27,723 bases of DNA, from the IMG/VR virus record IMGVR_UViG_3300040801_002175, positions 1-27,723 of that record. One strand, given 5' to 3'. The position numbers and the translations under genes were made by a program. The stretch is from a virus. Below, piece after piece: positions 12,311 through 19,944 of this stretch. The first letter of the stretch is position 1; each line of letters starts with the position of its first letter. The notes under the pieces were generated by a model, which was given only the letters and a program-made list of their open reading frames with translations, searched no databases and was not told where the DNA came from.

Positions 12311-12371
12311 AAAAAGTAGCGTTAGCTCTCAAAAAAAGTGCCGCAGGCTTCAGAAAAGTAGCGTTAGCTCT
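12311..12371 (+). repeat. Phased ~21-bp repeats upstream of plus-strand promoter
   Basis: AAAAGTAGCGTTAGCTCT occurs exactly at 12312-12329 and 12354-12371, 42 bp apart. Between them, at 21-bp phase, lies a diverged copy with AAAAAAAGTGCCGCAGGCTT. Each unit is an A-tract plus a mini-palindrome (AGC-GTTA-GCT, GCC-GCA-GGC). The spacing is two helical turns per unit, typical of regulator sites on one DNA face. Confidence 0.75.
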
Positions 12372-12401
12372 TGACATTGTCAAAAAAAGCTTGTAACTTC
12401 G
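12371..12401 (+). promoter_or_regulatory. Putative promoter of the plus-strand operon
   Basis: TTGACA at 12371 and TAACTTCG at 12394-12401, with 20 nt between TTG and TA, the same spacing as P1 and P2. TAACTTCG differs from the Bacteroidota TAnnTTTG box at one base. It abuts the phased repeats and faces the gene at 12567 and the packaging module. Confidence 0.55.
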
Positions 12402-12518
12402 CCTAATCATAACAGGCAGTAGTGATTATCACGGTGCTTAACTTTATGATAGTTTTACAAATCCTTAATAAAGCCCAACATTATTTTACATTATTGCTCT
12501 TATACAGAATGCCAGTAA

Positions 12519-12538
12519 GTAAAATCCCGGGATTTTAC
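12519..12538 (+). promoter_or_regulatory. Perfect 20-bp palindrome (candidate operator)
   Basis: GTAAAATCCCGGGATTTTAC is a perfect inverted repeat centred 38 bp upstream of the first plus-strand ATG. Its half-site core TTTTAC also appears at 12452 and 12484. A dimeric repressor or activator site is the natural reading; the regulator is not in this window. Confidence 0.65.
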
Positions 12539-12566
12539 AGTACACCACCAAATTTTATTCTCAATC

Positions 12567-12860
12567 ATGTTAGAGAAAGTATATAATCCAGAGGAGTCTG
12601 TAGAGGAAAGAGTTAGTGAAGTCACCCCACTCCCTCTACTACTCGAGAACTTCTACAAGGTACGGGAGACCTACGCAGAGCTGAGCCACAGATTAAATCA
12701 TCTCCTCTATAGACTTACCGGGAATGCGATCCAAATAAGTGCAGTGCTCTACGACAAGAGTGAGGTACGGCTCCAAGATTTAGAGGGACAGATAAATTGC
12801 CTTTACGAACAAGCTGATTATTTCCGTGAAATTATTAACTCACTAGACGAAGCAATATGA
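12567..12860 (+). CDS. Hypothetical helical protein (97 aa)
   Basis: The first gene of the plus-strand operon. A 97-aa, mostly helical protein starting MLEKVYNPEESVEERVSEVT, with a central amphipathic stretch YAELSHRLNHLLYRLTGN and an acidic C-terminus. No family is recognised. The fold pattern (helix, short linker, two helices) suggests a small coiled-coil oligomer. It ends in an ATGA overlap with the MazG-like gene. Confidence 0.75.
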   Translation: MLEKVYNPEESVEERVSEVTPLPLLLENFYKVRETYAELSHRLNHLLYRLTGNAIQISAVLYDKSEVRLQDLEGQINCLYEQADYFREIINSLDEAI

Positions 12861-13144
12861 CACCAGAAGAATTTTTCATCAAGTACACTGGAGTAAAGCC
12901 CCAAGAGGGTGCCAAGTACGACTATGAGTTTCTCATGGACTTCGCTGCTTGCTATGAGGACTTTGGTACTGACGTAGAGTTGGTAGCCTTAGTTCAAGAT
13001 GATCTATCCGAACGGGCCGCTCTTGGTAAAGAGAAGTACGGCACTACTATGGACCGGGAAGACCTTACCGTAGAGGAGTGGTTACAGCATGCTTATGAGG
13101 AGGTATTGGATTTATCTTTGTATCTTAAAAAGTTGTTATCCTGA
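12857..13144 (+). CDS. MazG-like (all-alpha NTP-pyrophosphatase-like) small protein
   Basis: A 95-aa protein. The C-terminal half RAALGKEKYGTTMDREDLTV followed by EEWLQHAYEEVLDLSLYLKK matches a recurrent phage motif related to MazG/all-alpha NTP pyrophosphohydrolases. There an E-E-x-x-D helix holds Mg2+ and the enzyme hydrolyses (d)NTPs to monophosphates. Here only one such helix (HAYEEVLD) is evident and the usual ExxE partner helix is weak, so activity is uncertain. The neighbour encoding a HAD phosphatase would fit nucleotide-pool handling. The ATG overlaps the previous gene by 4 nt. Confidence 0.65.
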   Translation: MTPEEFFIKYTGVKPQEGAKYDYEFLMDFAACYEDFGTDVELVALVQDDLSERAALGKEKYGTTMDREDLTVEEWLQHAYEEVLDLSLYLKKLLS

Positions 13145-13191
13145 TGGATTTTTAGTATCTTTAGTCATCTTACCGAGAACAAATAAATCAT

Positions 13192-13668
13192 TTGTATTTG
13201 AGATACGCACTGGATGTTGATGGGGTTTTGTTGAATTGGTACAAGCACACTATGAGACTACTTGGTTATCCTTACAGACGCCATTTACCAGAGTGGAAAG
13301 TGCCAGAGGTTGGGAAGCACTGGAAGAGGATCGAGGGCGATAAGCGGTTTTGGGAGAATATAGACGCCCTCTCCTCTCCAGACTCCCTCCCTCCAGTTAC
13401 TTGCTATATTACAGCCCTCCCCAAACAGTGGAAGAAACAACGTGAAGAGAACCTCAAACAATTAGGCTTCCCAGAAGCTCCCGTCATAGTTTCAAGAGAT
13501 AAACTGAAAGCTTGCCAAGACTACAAGATCACCCACTACGTTGATGACGCACCCAAGAACATCCTACCTTTCCTCTCTACAGACATTAAAGTGTTTCAAT
13601 TCTACCCACACTATGCCGCTTGGGAAAAAGTAGGGCCCATTATAACCAACTTAAAACAATTTCGCTAA
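13192..13668 (+). CDS. HAD-superfamily phosphatase
   Basis: A 158-aa protein with the four HAD motifs: ALDVDGVL (nucleophile Asp8, acid Asp10), ITAL (Thr74), SRDKLK (Lys104 or Lys106) and YVDDAPKN (Asp118/Asp119). It resembles 5'(3')-deoxyribonucleotidase-like phage HADs, so a nucleotide or small phosphoester is the likely substrate. The start must be TTG at 13192 (or TTG at 13198), because no ATG precedes the catalytic Asp and the next ATG would remove motif I. It lies 47 nt after the MazG-like gene. Confidence 0.85.
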   Translation: MYLRYALDVDGVLLNWYKHTMRLLGYPYRRHLPEWKVPEVGKHWKRIEGDKRFWENIDALSSPDSLPPVTCYITALPKQWKKQREENLKQLGFPEAPVIVSRDKLKACQDYKITHYVDDAPKNILPFLSTDIKVFQFYPHYAAWEKVGPIITNLKQFR

Positions 13669-13725
13669 TTAGGAACATTTTGTTTTAAACTAATGTTATT
13701 AACACTGTACAAAAATTCAATCTAA

Positions 13726-14034
13726 ATGGAACTTAAGGATTTTCTGCTAGGAGTAGCCGTGGCTTTGAGCCTCAGTGCTACTATTATTTCAGGGCTTAAC
13801 GCCACCCGTATCGCCTCTGCCAATGCTGATGCACTCACTGCGGTAGAGTTTGTGCGTAAAGCGGACCCAGTTTTGAAAAACGTTGTCAGTCAGCTCAACA
13901 ACACCACAAAGCAGACGTCAATGATTGGCGACCTTTTTGTAGGGTATGCCAGCAAAGACAACAAAGCACTTCTGGACCAAATGATTCAGGAATCTCGAAA
14001 AGCTGCAAATAATGCAGAAAATGACGGACAGTAG
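13726..14034 (+). CDS. Membrane-anchored small protein
   Basis: A 102-aa protein. MELKDFLLGVAVALSLSATI forms an N-terminal membrane anchor (residues ~6-24); a polar helical domain rich in Asn/Ala/Gln follows. This is the topology of a single-span protein with its bulk on one side. A lysis role (spanin or holin type) is possible but no lysin is next to it. It is preceded by a 57-nt AT-rich gap containing TGTACAAAAATTCAA, similar to a word upstream of the scaffold gene. Confidence 0.7.
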   Translation: MELKDFLLGVAVALSLSATIISGLNATRIASANADALTAVEFVRKADPVLKNVVSQLNNTTKQTSMIGDLFVGYASKDNKALLDQMIQESRKAANNAENDGQ

Positions 14035-14449
14035 AGTAGCCCGATACGGGGCTAAAGAAGGATACTTCATACCTTACGCTTCTTCTGAGTACCTTACTAT
14101 TCCTGCCGGGTACTCGGAGGAAGTTTTTCTGTACAATACAATGGTCCGGATCAAGGGCTTTGCCGAAGGGGTCTCTAAGAAGGAGCAATACTTCGACAAT
14201 AATGTAATCCAGAATCGCAGAGTGGACATCCCTACGTGGGATTACGACACTTGGTTTCTCTTGGAGGACATTTGTCCCTGTTCTATCCGGTTCAATGAGA
14301 TTGTGGAGGGGTATGAAGTGTATTCTTTGACTAACAATAGCTTTTCGCTCTCCTTTAAGTCACGTGAGTTGGCCAAGGAGTTTCACGGAAAGCTTATGAA
14401 TATTTGCGGCGTTGAGTTTCCGGTCCACCCACAAGAAGAGGTATCTTAA
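14012..14449 (+). CDS. Hypothetical protein (145 aa)
   Basis: A 145-aa alpha/beta protein of unrecognised family, with YGAKEGYFIPYASSEYLTIP near the N-terminus and a C-terminal SFSLSFKSRELAKEFHGKLM region. An alternative start three codons in (14021) reduces the 23-nt overlap with the upstream gene. No catalytic motif is evident. Confidence 0.7.
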   Translation: MQKMTDSRVARYGAKEGYFIPYASSEYLTIPAGYSEEVFLYNTMVRIKGFAEGVSKKEQYFDNNVIQNRRVDIPTWDYDTWFLLEDICPCSIRFNEIVEGYEVYSLTNNSFSLSFKSRELAKEFHGKLMNICGVEFPVHPQEEVS

Positions 14450-14708
14450 GCACTTCTACCCCGGCTTCGGGGATCAGGAGAGAATCTTTTGTGAGGTTTG
14501 TGGAAGATACGCTTCGGACATACACCACATAGAGGAGCTTAAAATGGGAGGCTCTGATTTACTGGATACTCCCGACAATCTCATGGCCCTGTGCCGTAAG
14601 TGTCATAAAGACTATCACGACTATGGTAAGTATACAAAAGATTTTTTGAAACAAGTCCACGATGGATTCGTGCGGTACCATGAAAGCAAAAAGGGTAACA
14701 TTCGATAA
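14412..14708 (+). CDS. HNH endonuclease
   Basis: A 98-aa protein with a textbook HNH domain: CEVC (zinc knuckle), DIHHIEELKMGG (the His pair), then DTPDNLMALCRKCHKDYHDY (Asn, second Cys pair, His). HNH nucleases nick or cut DNA using one metal; those near phage terminases assist packaging in several phages, others are free-standing homing enzymes. The only usable start is a TTG at 14412 inside the previous gene (38-nt overlap), unless initiation is at another near-cognate codon. No mutation of key residues is seen. Confidence 0.85.
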   Translation: MSFRSTHKKRYLKHFYPGFGDQERIFCEVCGRYASDIHHIEELKMGGSDLLDTPDNLMALCRKCHKDYHDYGKYTKDFLKQVHDGFVRYHESKKGNIR

Positions 14709-15048
14709 TAAAATAGACTACATCAAAGCTCATATTAGCCTGACTAATGAGTTACTTCCAGTTAGGCTTACAGGTAGAGAGGTAGAGTTTTTGGCTCACT
14801 TTCTGTCTTTGGAAGGGGATTTGGTGGAGAATGATCGTTTTTGTACCGCAGCCCGTAAGTTGGTCAGAGATCGGATGGATATATCAAACCAGCAGATGTC
14901 CAACCTCCTTAAGCAAGTTACCGACAAGGGGTTTGTTCGTGAAAGAGATGGAGGTAAGTACATTCTGCCACTAATCAGTCCTAATGGAAAAGTACAGAGA
15001 TATAGTATCGAGTTTGCCTATGAGCCCGGTAACGGAGTTTCGGTTTGA
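14680..15048 (+). CDS. Winged-helix DNA-binding protein
   Basis: A 122-aa protein starting MKAKRVTFDNKIDYIKAHIS. The middle ISNQQMSNLLKQVTDKGFVR and the following GGKYILPLIS have the helix-turn-helix plus wing pattern of winged-helix proteins. It could be a regulator or a small-terminase-type DNA binder, given its place upstream of the large terminase. The frame opens six codons earlier (14662); I prefer 14680 because the added residues lie deep in the HNH gene. Confidence 0.6.
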   Translation: MKAKRVTFDNKIDYIKAHISLTNELLPVRLTGREVEFLAHFLSLEGDLVENDRFCTAARKLVRDRMDISNQQMSNLLKQVTDKGFVRERDGGKYILPLISPNGKVQRYSIEFAYEPGNGVSV

Positions 15049-15319
15049 GGATGAGGATGATGAGCTGGTAGAGAAGGTGATAAGACAATATTACGGTGCT
15101 ATAGCCGATAAGATGCGCGATAATGAAGATTTTCAAACCATTTCTTTTCTGTACGTAGGTAGTTTTAGGCCGCACATACACCGGGCAAAGCTAAAACTGG
15201 AGAGAGCAACCGACGAAGATAGGATCAAAACACTGAAAAATGTCCTCAAATTCCCAAACAAGTTCAAAGGCTACAAATCTACACTCTACGCTCGTGATAA
15301 TGATGGAGGCGATGAATAA
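15020..15319 (+). CDS. Hypothetical protein (99 aa)
   Basis: A 99-aa acidic-to-basic protein (MSPVTEFRFEDEDDELVEKV...) with helical character. No family is recognised. A longer start at 14984 would overlap the previous gene by 65 nt instead of 29. It ends GDE-stop overlapping the next start. Confidence 0.65.
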   Translation: MSPVTEFRFEDEDDELVEKVIRQYYGAIADKMRDNEDFQTISFLYVGSFRPHIHRAKLKLERATDEDRIKTLKNVLKFPNKFKGYKSTLYARDNDGGDE

Positions 15320-15605
15320 CTCTATCATCTGGTCCAAGTACACCAAATCGGGTGCTCGGGCTGACTGGTATGAGGATGTGGCGGATTTGCTATTTGACCA
15401 TATTAACAATTTGATAGCTATAGCTCATGGAGTAGAGCCCCACAGGGTTAGCCTTAACGGGGCCCGTCTTGGTTTTTATAAGTACCGGGAAGGGTATTAT
15501 AGGGATTTGGCGGATAGCTTATATATAGACGGTGCTCACGGAGCCATTCAGGAAGAGCTGGCTAAGGTTCGTCGGGACTTGTACTTTATAAATGGTAAAC
15601 TATGA
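15312..15605 (+). CDS. Hypothetical protein (97 aa)
   Basis: A 97-aa protein starting MNNSIIWSKYTKSGARADWY. The start is chosen because GGAGG lies three bases upstream and the overlap with the previous stop is only 8 nt; the frame is open earlier. Rich in aromatic residues and helical, no domain recognised. It ends ATGA-coupled to the next gene. Confidence 0.65.
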   Translation: MNNSIIWSKYTKSGARADWYEDVADLLFDHINNLIAIAHGVEPHRVSLNGARLGFYKYREGYYRDLADSLYIDGAHGAIQEELAKVRRDLYFINGKL

Positions 15606-15970
15606 ACTGGAAACTAATTTGGTGGAAGATCAGGTACGAAGGTATTGAACTTACCACTGTTAAATACTTTGTGCAGGGGCACTTCTGGGCTAAGTTTAAA
15701 AGAATCCACAAATCCCTCTTTCCCTATAGACACAAAGAGGTTGAGGTGCGGCTGTCTTCTATTCCAGAAGACTGTAAGCCAGAGTGCCAACATTGTGGCT
15801 GCCCCGCCCCGGCACTGCAATATAGCTCTAAACCCTGTGAGGGAGGGTGTTACCCAAAGATCAATAAAAAAGATTTTCGCAAACGTTTAAAAGGTGAAAC
15901 AGTAGATGGATACTATATCGTTGACGGGAAGTATTACCCAGCTGAGCGCGAAGGCGAACCAGAACAATGA
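15602..15970 (+). CDS. Cys-rich zinc-finger-like protein (122 aa)
   Basis: A 122-aa protein. The basic, Trp-rich N-terminal third (MNWKLIWWKIRYEG) is followed by a cysteine cluster CKPECQHCGCPAPALQYSSK and then PCEGGC, seven Cys within ~27 residues, compatible with one or two zinc sites. The C-terminus contains GYYIVDGKYYPA. No known family. The cluster could bind nucleic acid or act as a structural zinc knuckle. Confidence 0.65.
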   Translation: MNWKLIWWKIRYEGIELTTVKYFVQGHFWAKFKRIHKSLFPYRHKEVEVRLSSIPEDCKPECQHCGCPAPALQYSSKPCEGGCYPKINKKDFRKRLKGETVDGYYIVDGKYYPAEREGEPEQ

Positions 15971-16160
15971 ATATCGCTTTGATCTGGGATTTGAGCCTGA
16001 CAAGGTGAACGGCTCCTGCGGTTGTATAGCCTCCAGAGTGAACGGAAGCCTAGTGGATGTTATCTTCCGTGCCAAGAATCCGGGAACGAGCCGTAAGAAG
16101 CTGTATGCTTATAAGAATGGAGAGAAAGAGACTTACGAACTAGTATTTGACATCACATGA
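15906..16160 (+). CDS. Hypothetical beta-rich protein (84 aa)
   Basis: An 84-aa protein, beta-rich: GSITQLSAKANQNNEYRFDL, then a short CGC element and strands ending YELVFDIT. Resembles a small structural or decoration domain in character only. The ATG overlaps the upstream gene by 65 nt; a TTG at 15921 is an alternative. It ends ATGA-coupled to the next gene. Confidence 0.55.
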   Translation: MDTISLTGSITQLSAKANQNNEYRFDLGFEPDKVNGSCGCIASRVNGSLVDVIFRAKNPGTSRKKLYAYKNGEKETYELVFDIT

Positions 16161-16672
16161 CTTGTTTTGTAATAGAAGGAACAAAGGTAGTACCCACGGC
16201 GGAAGCTTTACTTATCCCTGAAATGGCCAAAGTCTGGTCTCAGAAAGATAAGGATAAGGCACTAAAGGAACTAGCTTACGCTGTATTTTCTCATGACCCC
16301 CGCAAGGAGAATATTTATTTCGGCCAAGGGGAAGAGGTCTTGAGGAATGACTTTTTGGATGGTAAGGCACCTAACAGGAATGTGAAGAAGGCGCAGGAGG
16401 CTTGGAAAAGGCACATTGAGAATATGTCACCAACCTTTGTGTTTCTGAACTCCTCCCTGAAAGGTGCTCACCGTATGGCTGACTACTTTAATAACGTTGA
16501 TTTCGATGAGCGTGACGATAATGGTAAGCCTGTTTACAAGCCCAACGATCTGTCCATTGCCTTAACACGGGTGGATAGTATTGTGGAAAACATTAATTCA
16601 CTCTTGGATAAGACTCGCAAGGAGATTAGCGATTCTTCTTCAAACAAAGAAATCAATCCTTATGAACAGTGA
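16157..16672 (+). CDS. Conserved phage protein before terminase (171 aa)
   Basis: A 171-aa mainly helical protein. A central segment SPTFVFLNSSLKGAHRMADY is followed by NGKPVYKPNDLSIALTRVDS. It reads like a conserved protein often found just before the large terminase in Bacteroidota phages and may act in packaging (small-terminase position), but no helix-turn-helix is plain. The start overlaps the previous stop (ATGA). Confidence 0.65.
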   Translation: MTCFVIEGTKVVPTAEALLIPEMAKVWSQKDKDKALKELAYAVFSHDPRKENIYFGQGEEVLRNDFLDGKAPNRNVKKAQEAWKRHIENMSPTFVFLNSSLKGAHRMADYFNNVDFDERDDNGKPVYKPNDLSIALTRVDSIVENINSLLDKTRKEISDSSSNKEINPYEQ

Positions 16673-16988
16673 GCAGTTTTCATTACTACAGGCTGAGAAT
16701 ATCCGACTACGCTCGGAGAATGCCCTACTTGCTTCTGAGAATCGCAAGCTTCGGATTGATCTGAACAAGCTCTTGGATGCGCTCAAGTCAGTCTGGGAGT
16801 CGCTGCCGTTTGTTCTACAGTTAGTGTCGCTATTTAAGGGGAAGTTTACGTGGCTTAAAGTTCTAGGAAACTTGGGCAAGATAGCCGCGTTACTGAATGC
16901 AATTATAGGAAAGTTCAAAGATGGTAAGGAACTCGCAGGGGATTTGGCTCAACTCTCAAGTATTCCGGGAACCAGCGATACACTTTGA
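16665..16988 (+). CDS. Coiled-coil protein next to terminase (107 aa)
   Basis: A 107-aa protein from the ATG at 16665, overlapping the previous stop by 8 nt. Residues 5-45 form a clear heptad coiled coil (LLQAENIRLRSENALLASEN). A hydrophobic region LPFVLQLVSLFKGKFTWLKV follows, with a helical segment LGKIAALLNAIIGKFK. It overlaps the terminase start by 68 nt. Candidates are a small terminase or an oligomeric membrane-associated protein. Confidence 0.7.
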   Translation, partial: NSEQFSLLQAENIRLRSENALLASENRKLRIDLNKLLDALKSVWESLPFVLQLVSLFKGKFTWLKVLGNLGKIAALLNAIIGKFKDGKELAGDLAQLSSIPGTSDTL

Positions 16989-19944
16989 GAAATACGGTTA
17001 CTACACCGATGCCCCGAAAGGGACAATTTCTTGGAGAAAATACTGGGATGAGGAGTTAAGGAGATGTATTGAGGGACACGAAGTAAGTGGTGCTCGTATT
17101 ACGGGTGACCACTATTTCTATTTGAACTACTACCGCATCATGAAAAAGGAGGGCAATCGCAAAGTTGAGGGCTTTCCTGACTTCTGGGATGGGGACTATA
17201 ACTACTTTCACGCCGTAGACATTGCCCGATTCGGCATCTCCAAAGAAGAACTTAAAAAGCTGCACTTGGAGTGGGAGCCCCTTTGGATAGACGGGGGACA
17301 TCACATCATGGTGGCTAAGGCCCGTAGAAAGGGGTTTGCACAGCCCAACACAGAGCCAGTTCTGACCCCGTCCGGTTGGAAGCTTATGGGAGATATTAAA
17401 GTTGGGGACTTAGTAATGACCCCGTCTGGTAAGCCTACAAAAGTTTTGGAAGTATACCCCCAAGGGGAGCGGGAGGTTTTTGAAGTCGTATTACATGATA
17501 ATAGACGTACTCGGTGTTCTGAGGACCACCTGTGGAGGATAAAGACAAGCCGTGGAGACAGAGTAGTACCCACATCTTTTTTCTTAAATAAAAAATTAAT
17601 ACGTAACGCTGGCAAGGAAAATAGCTACTATGCCTACCATTTACCGGAAATAGAGCCCCTTGATTTTGAAGAAAAGGAGCTTCCAGTAGACCCGTATGTG
17701 CTGGGTGTTTTGTTAGGTGATGGATGCTTAACGGGTAGTAACACTGCCATATCTACGGGGGATTACGAAATAGTAGAGGAGCTACAAAATAGGCTTCCCT
17801 CCGCTAACATTAGGAAACAGAAGAATGATTTTGGTTACTCCATAGCTTATGGTCTTCCAAAAAACCCACTGAAAGAAAAGCTGCGAGAATTAGGAGTTTG
17901 TACGTATAGTTACAGCAAGTTCGTACCAAAAGATTATTTGTATAGCTCAATTAGTCAGAGACTTGAGCTTTTGAGAGGCCTCATGGATACCGATGGTACC
18001 TCCAGCCCCTGCGGGACGGTAAGGTTTAATACTTCCTCACCACAACTCAGGGACGATGTGTTATTTTTATTCAGGAGCTTGGGCTGTAGAGCACGGTGGT
18101 ACCAGCCCAAACCAGCAGGGTGGGCCAAAAGGCCTCATTATGTAGTCAGTGCTGTATGTGATTTGGATGTATTTAAACTGGACCGTAAGCTTAAAAACAT
18201 CAAGAAGGGTAGAAAGTATGGCTATAAGAAAATAGGCATCAGGGAGGTTAGGTCTTTGGGATATACTGAGGAACAGACCTGTATCTTGGTAGAAGACCCG
18301 GAGCATTTATACATCACAAAGGATTTTATACCCACTCACAATAGTTACAAAAACTCCGCCAAGGCCGTAAACACCTACAACACGGTCAGAAAGTCGCTTA
18401 TCCTATTCACTGCTTACGAAAAGAAGTACCTTTTTCCAAACGGTATCATGACTATGGCTCTCAATGGGCTTTCTTTTTTGTCTGAGCATACCGCTTGGGG
18501 CAAGAAAAGGGAATACGTAGATCGGCAGGACCACGTCAGGGCTTCTTACCGGGGAAAGAATAACGGCATAGAATTCGAGAAGGGATATAAGTCAGAGATG
18601 ATGGCCCTCTCCTTTAAAGACAGACCCGGTGCGGCCAGAGGTAAGGACCCGTACTTAGTAATCATGGAGGAGGCCGGGGAGTGGGATGGGTTTCTATCTT
18701 CCTTAAAAGCGACCGAGCCCTCTACCAGAGATGGTTCTACCATGACCGGGCAGATTTTGGCTTTTGGTACTGGCGGAGACATGACCTCTGCCTCAGTTGA
18801 CTTTGCTGATGTGTTCTACAACCCAGAGCTGCATAATTTTCTACCATTCGACAATGTCTGGGATGAGGGAGCTTCCGGAAACTCCTGCGCCTTTTTCTTT
18901 CCAGTCAACCTCAATAACCCAGACTATACAGATGATCAGGGTAATTCTGATTTAGAGGCGGCCAAAAAAGCTGAAATGGAGGAAAGACAACGCATCGTAG
19001 AGCGTTCAAAAGGTGCAGTCAGTATGGCCAAGCACCTATCGGAGTACGCTCTTTCCCCCCAAGAGGCCTTCTTGGTGGATAACATAAACGCTTTCCCCGT
19101 TGATTTATTGCAAAGACGCCTCAATCAGCTCATGGCTGACGATAAGGCCAAGATTGGGAAGCCCTACATCCTGCAAAAGGAAGACGGTAAGGTATTGGGC
19201 ATGCCTGATCTTCAAGGTACCCTAAAGCCCATCATACATTATAGGGCTGAAGAGTTAGACCAAAGTGGGGCAGTAGTGGTCTATGAAGAGCCCATTCCTA
19301 ACCCACCACCCGGCACTTACGTAATTGGCTATGACCCCTATCGCCACAATACCTCACAGACGGATTCATTAGGAGCTGCGTTTGTGTACAAAAACCCCAC
19401 TAACCTGAGCCCGAACTCTGATATTATTGTAGCCGAATACGTAGGCAGGCCCAGAACTACGGATGAGTATGAGCGTAGGCTGGCCCTATTGGCTGAGTAC
19501 TACAACGCTACTATCCTGTATGAGAATGAAGTGAATAACACCGAAAAGAATTTTGAATACTGGAATAAACTCCATCTTTTAAACCGCCAGCCCGACTCTC
19601 TAATTAAGGCCCACGTCAAAAAAAGTAAGGTCAAAAGAGAGTTCGGTATGCACATGACCAGTAGTTTTATTGAGGCAGGAGATAAATATATAACTAATTG
19701 GTTACTCACTGAAAGAGAGAAAACTAAGGATGGTGAACCTATTTACAACTTAGATTTGTTATACTCTATAGGGTTGATTGAAGAAATGATCAAGTACAAC
19801 CCCAAGGGGAACTTTGACCGCCTCATGGCATTTAGGCTCGTCATGTTCGCCAGAGAAGAAGAAAAGCTAAATAACAAGGCTGGCCAGAGCCGGGAACGAA
19901 AGGTAATTAATCAACTTCTTGAGATGAAAAAATACTCCCGATGA
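16921..19944 (+). CDS. terL: Terminase large subunit, interrupted by an intein
   Basis: A 1007-aa precursor; after removal of a 335-aa intein (residues 140-474) the extein is 672 aa, normal for crAss-like TerL. The N-terminus has GYYTDAPKG and RITGDHYFYLNYYRI. The ATP-binding loop is ARRKGF at 134-139, joined by splicing to SYKNS. The Walker B strand YLVIMEEAGEWD has Glu583/584. The RNase H-like nuclease begins with VIGYDPYRHNTSQTDS (Asp805). It translocates and cuts DNA into proheads through the portal. Because the intein splits the ATP-binding motif, the enzyme should be inactive until splicing. The stop overlaps the portal ATG (ATGA). Confidence 0.95.
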   Translation: MVRNSQGIWLNSQVFREPAIHFEKYGYYTDAPKGTISWRKYWDEELRRCIEGHEVSGARITGDHYFYLNYYRIMKKEGNRKVEGFPDFWDGDYNYFHAVDIARFGISKEELKKLHLEWEPLWIDGGHHIMVAKARRKGFAQPNTEPVLTPSGWKLMGDIKVGDLVMTPSGKPTKVLEVYPQGEREVFEVVLHDNRRTRCSEDHLWRIKTSRGDRVVPTSFFLNKKLIRNAGKENSYYAYHLPEIEPLDFEEKELPVDPYVLGVLLGDGCLTGSNTAISTGDYEIVEELQNRLPSANIRKQKNDFGYSIAYGLPKNPLKEKLRELGVCTYSYSKFVPKDYLYSSISQRLELLRGLMDTDGTSSPCGTVRFNTSSPQLRDDVLFLFRSLGCRARWYQPKPAGWAKRPHYVVSAVCDLDVFKLDRKLKNIKKGRKYGYKKIGIREVRSLGYTEEQTCILVEDPEHLYITKDFIPTHNSYKNSAKAVNTYNTVRKSLILFTAYEKKYLFPNGIMTMALNGLSFLSEHTAWGKKREYVDRQDHVRASYRGKNNGIEFEKGYKSEMMALSFKDRPGAARGKDPYLVIMEEAGEWDGFLSSLKATEPSTRDGSTMTGQILAFGTGGDMTSASVDFADVFYNPELHNFLPFDNVWDEGASGNSCAFFFPVNLNNPDYTDDQGNSDLEAAKKAEMEERQRIVERSKGAVSMAKHLSEYALSPQEAFLVDNINAFPVDLLQRRLNQLMADDKAKIGKPYILQKEDGKVLGMPDLQGTLKPIIHYRAEELDQSGAVVVYEEPIPNPPPGTYVIGYDPYRHNTSQTDSLGAAFVYKNPTNLSPNSDIIVAEYVGRPRTTDEYERRLALLAEYYNATILYENEVNNTEKNFEYWNKLHLLNRQPDSLIKAHVKKSKVKREFGMHMTSSFIEAGDKYITNWLLTEREKTKDGEPIYNLDLLYSIGLIEEMIKYNPKGNFDRLMAFRLVMFAREEEKLNNKAGQSRERKVINQLLEMKKYSR
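17338..18342 (+). other. Class 3-like intein with LAGLIDADG endonuclease, in terL
   Basis: 335 codons inserted between KGF and SYK of the terminase ATP-binding motif. It starts AQPNTEPVLTPSGWKLMGDI, so position 1 is Ala, not Cys/Ser. Block B CSEDHLW has His64 and Trp66, block F TCILVEDPEHLY has Cys315, and the end IPTHN has Thr333 and Asn335, followed by Ser+1. Trp-Cys-Thr at these places is the hallmark of class 3 inteins, where the internal Cys replaces the N-terminal nucleophile. The homing endonuclease shows both LAGLIDADG helices: YVLGVLLGDG at precursor residue 259 and LLRGLMDTDG at 350. It looks intact, so splicing and homing are probably both active. Confidence 0.9.

Noticed and set aside
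11981-12396. Two overlapping plus-strand frames (74 and 64 codons)
   Set aside because: Composition follows simple-sequence C/A and A tracts and phased repeats, and they lie upstream of the likely promoter.
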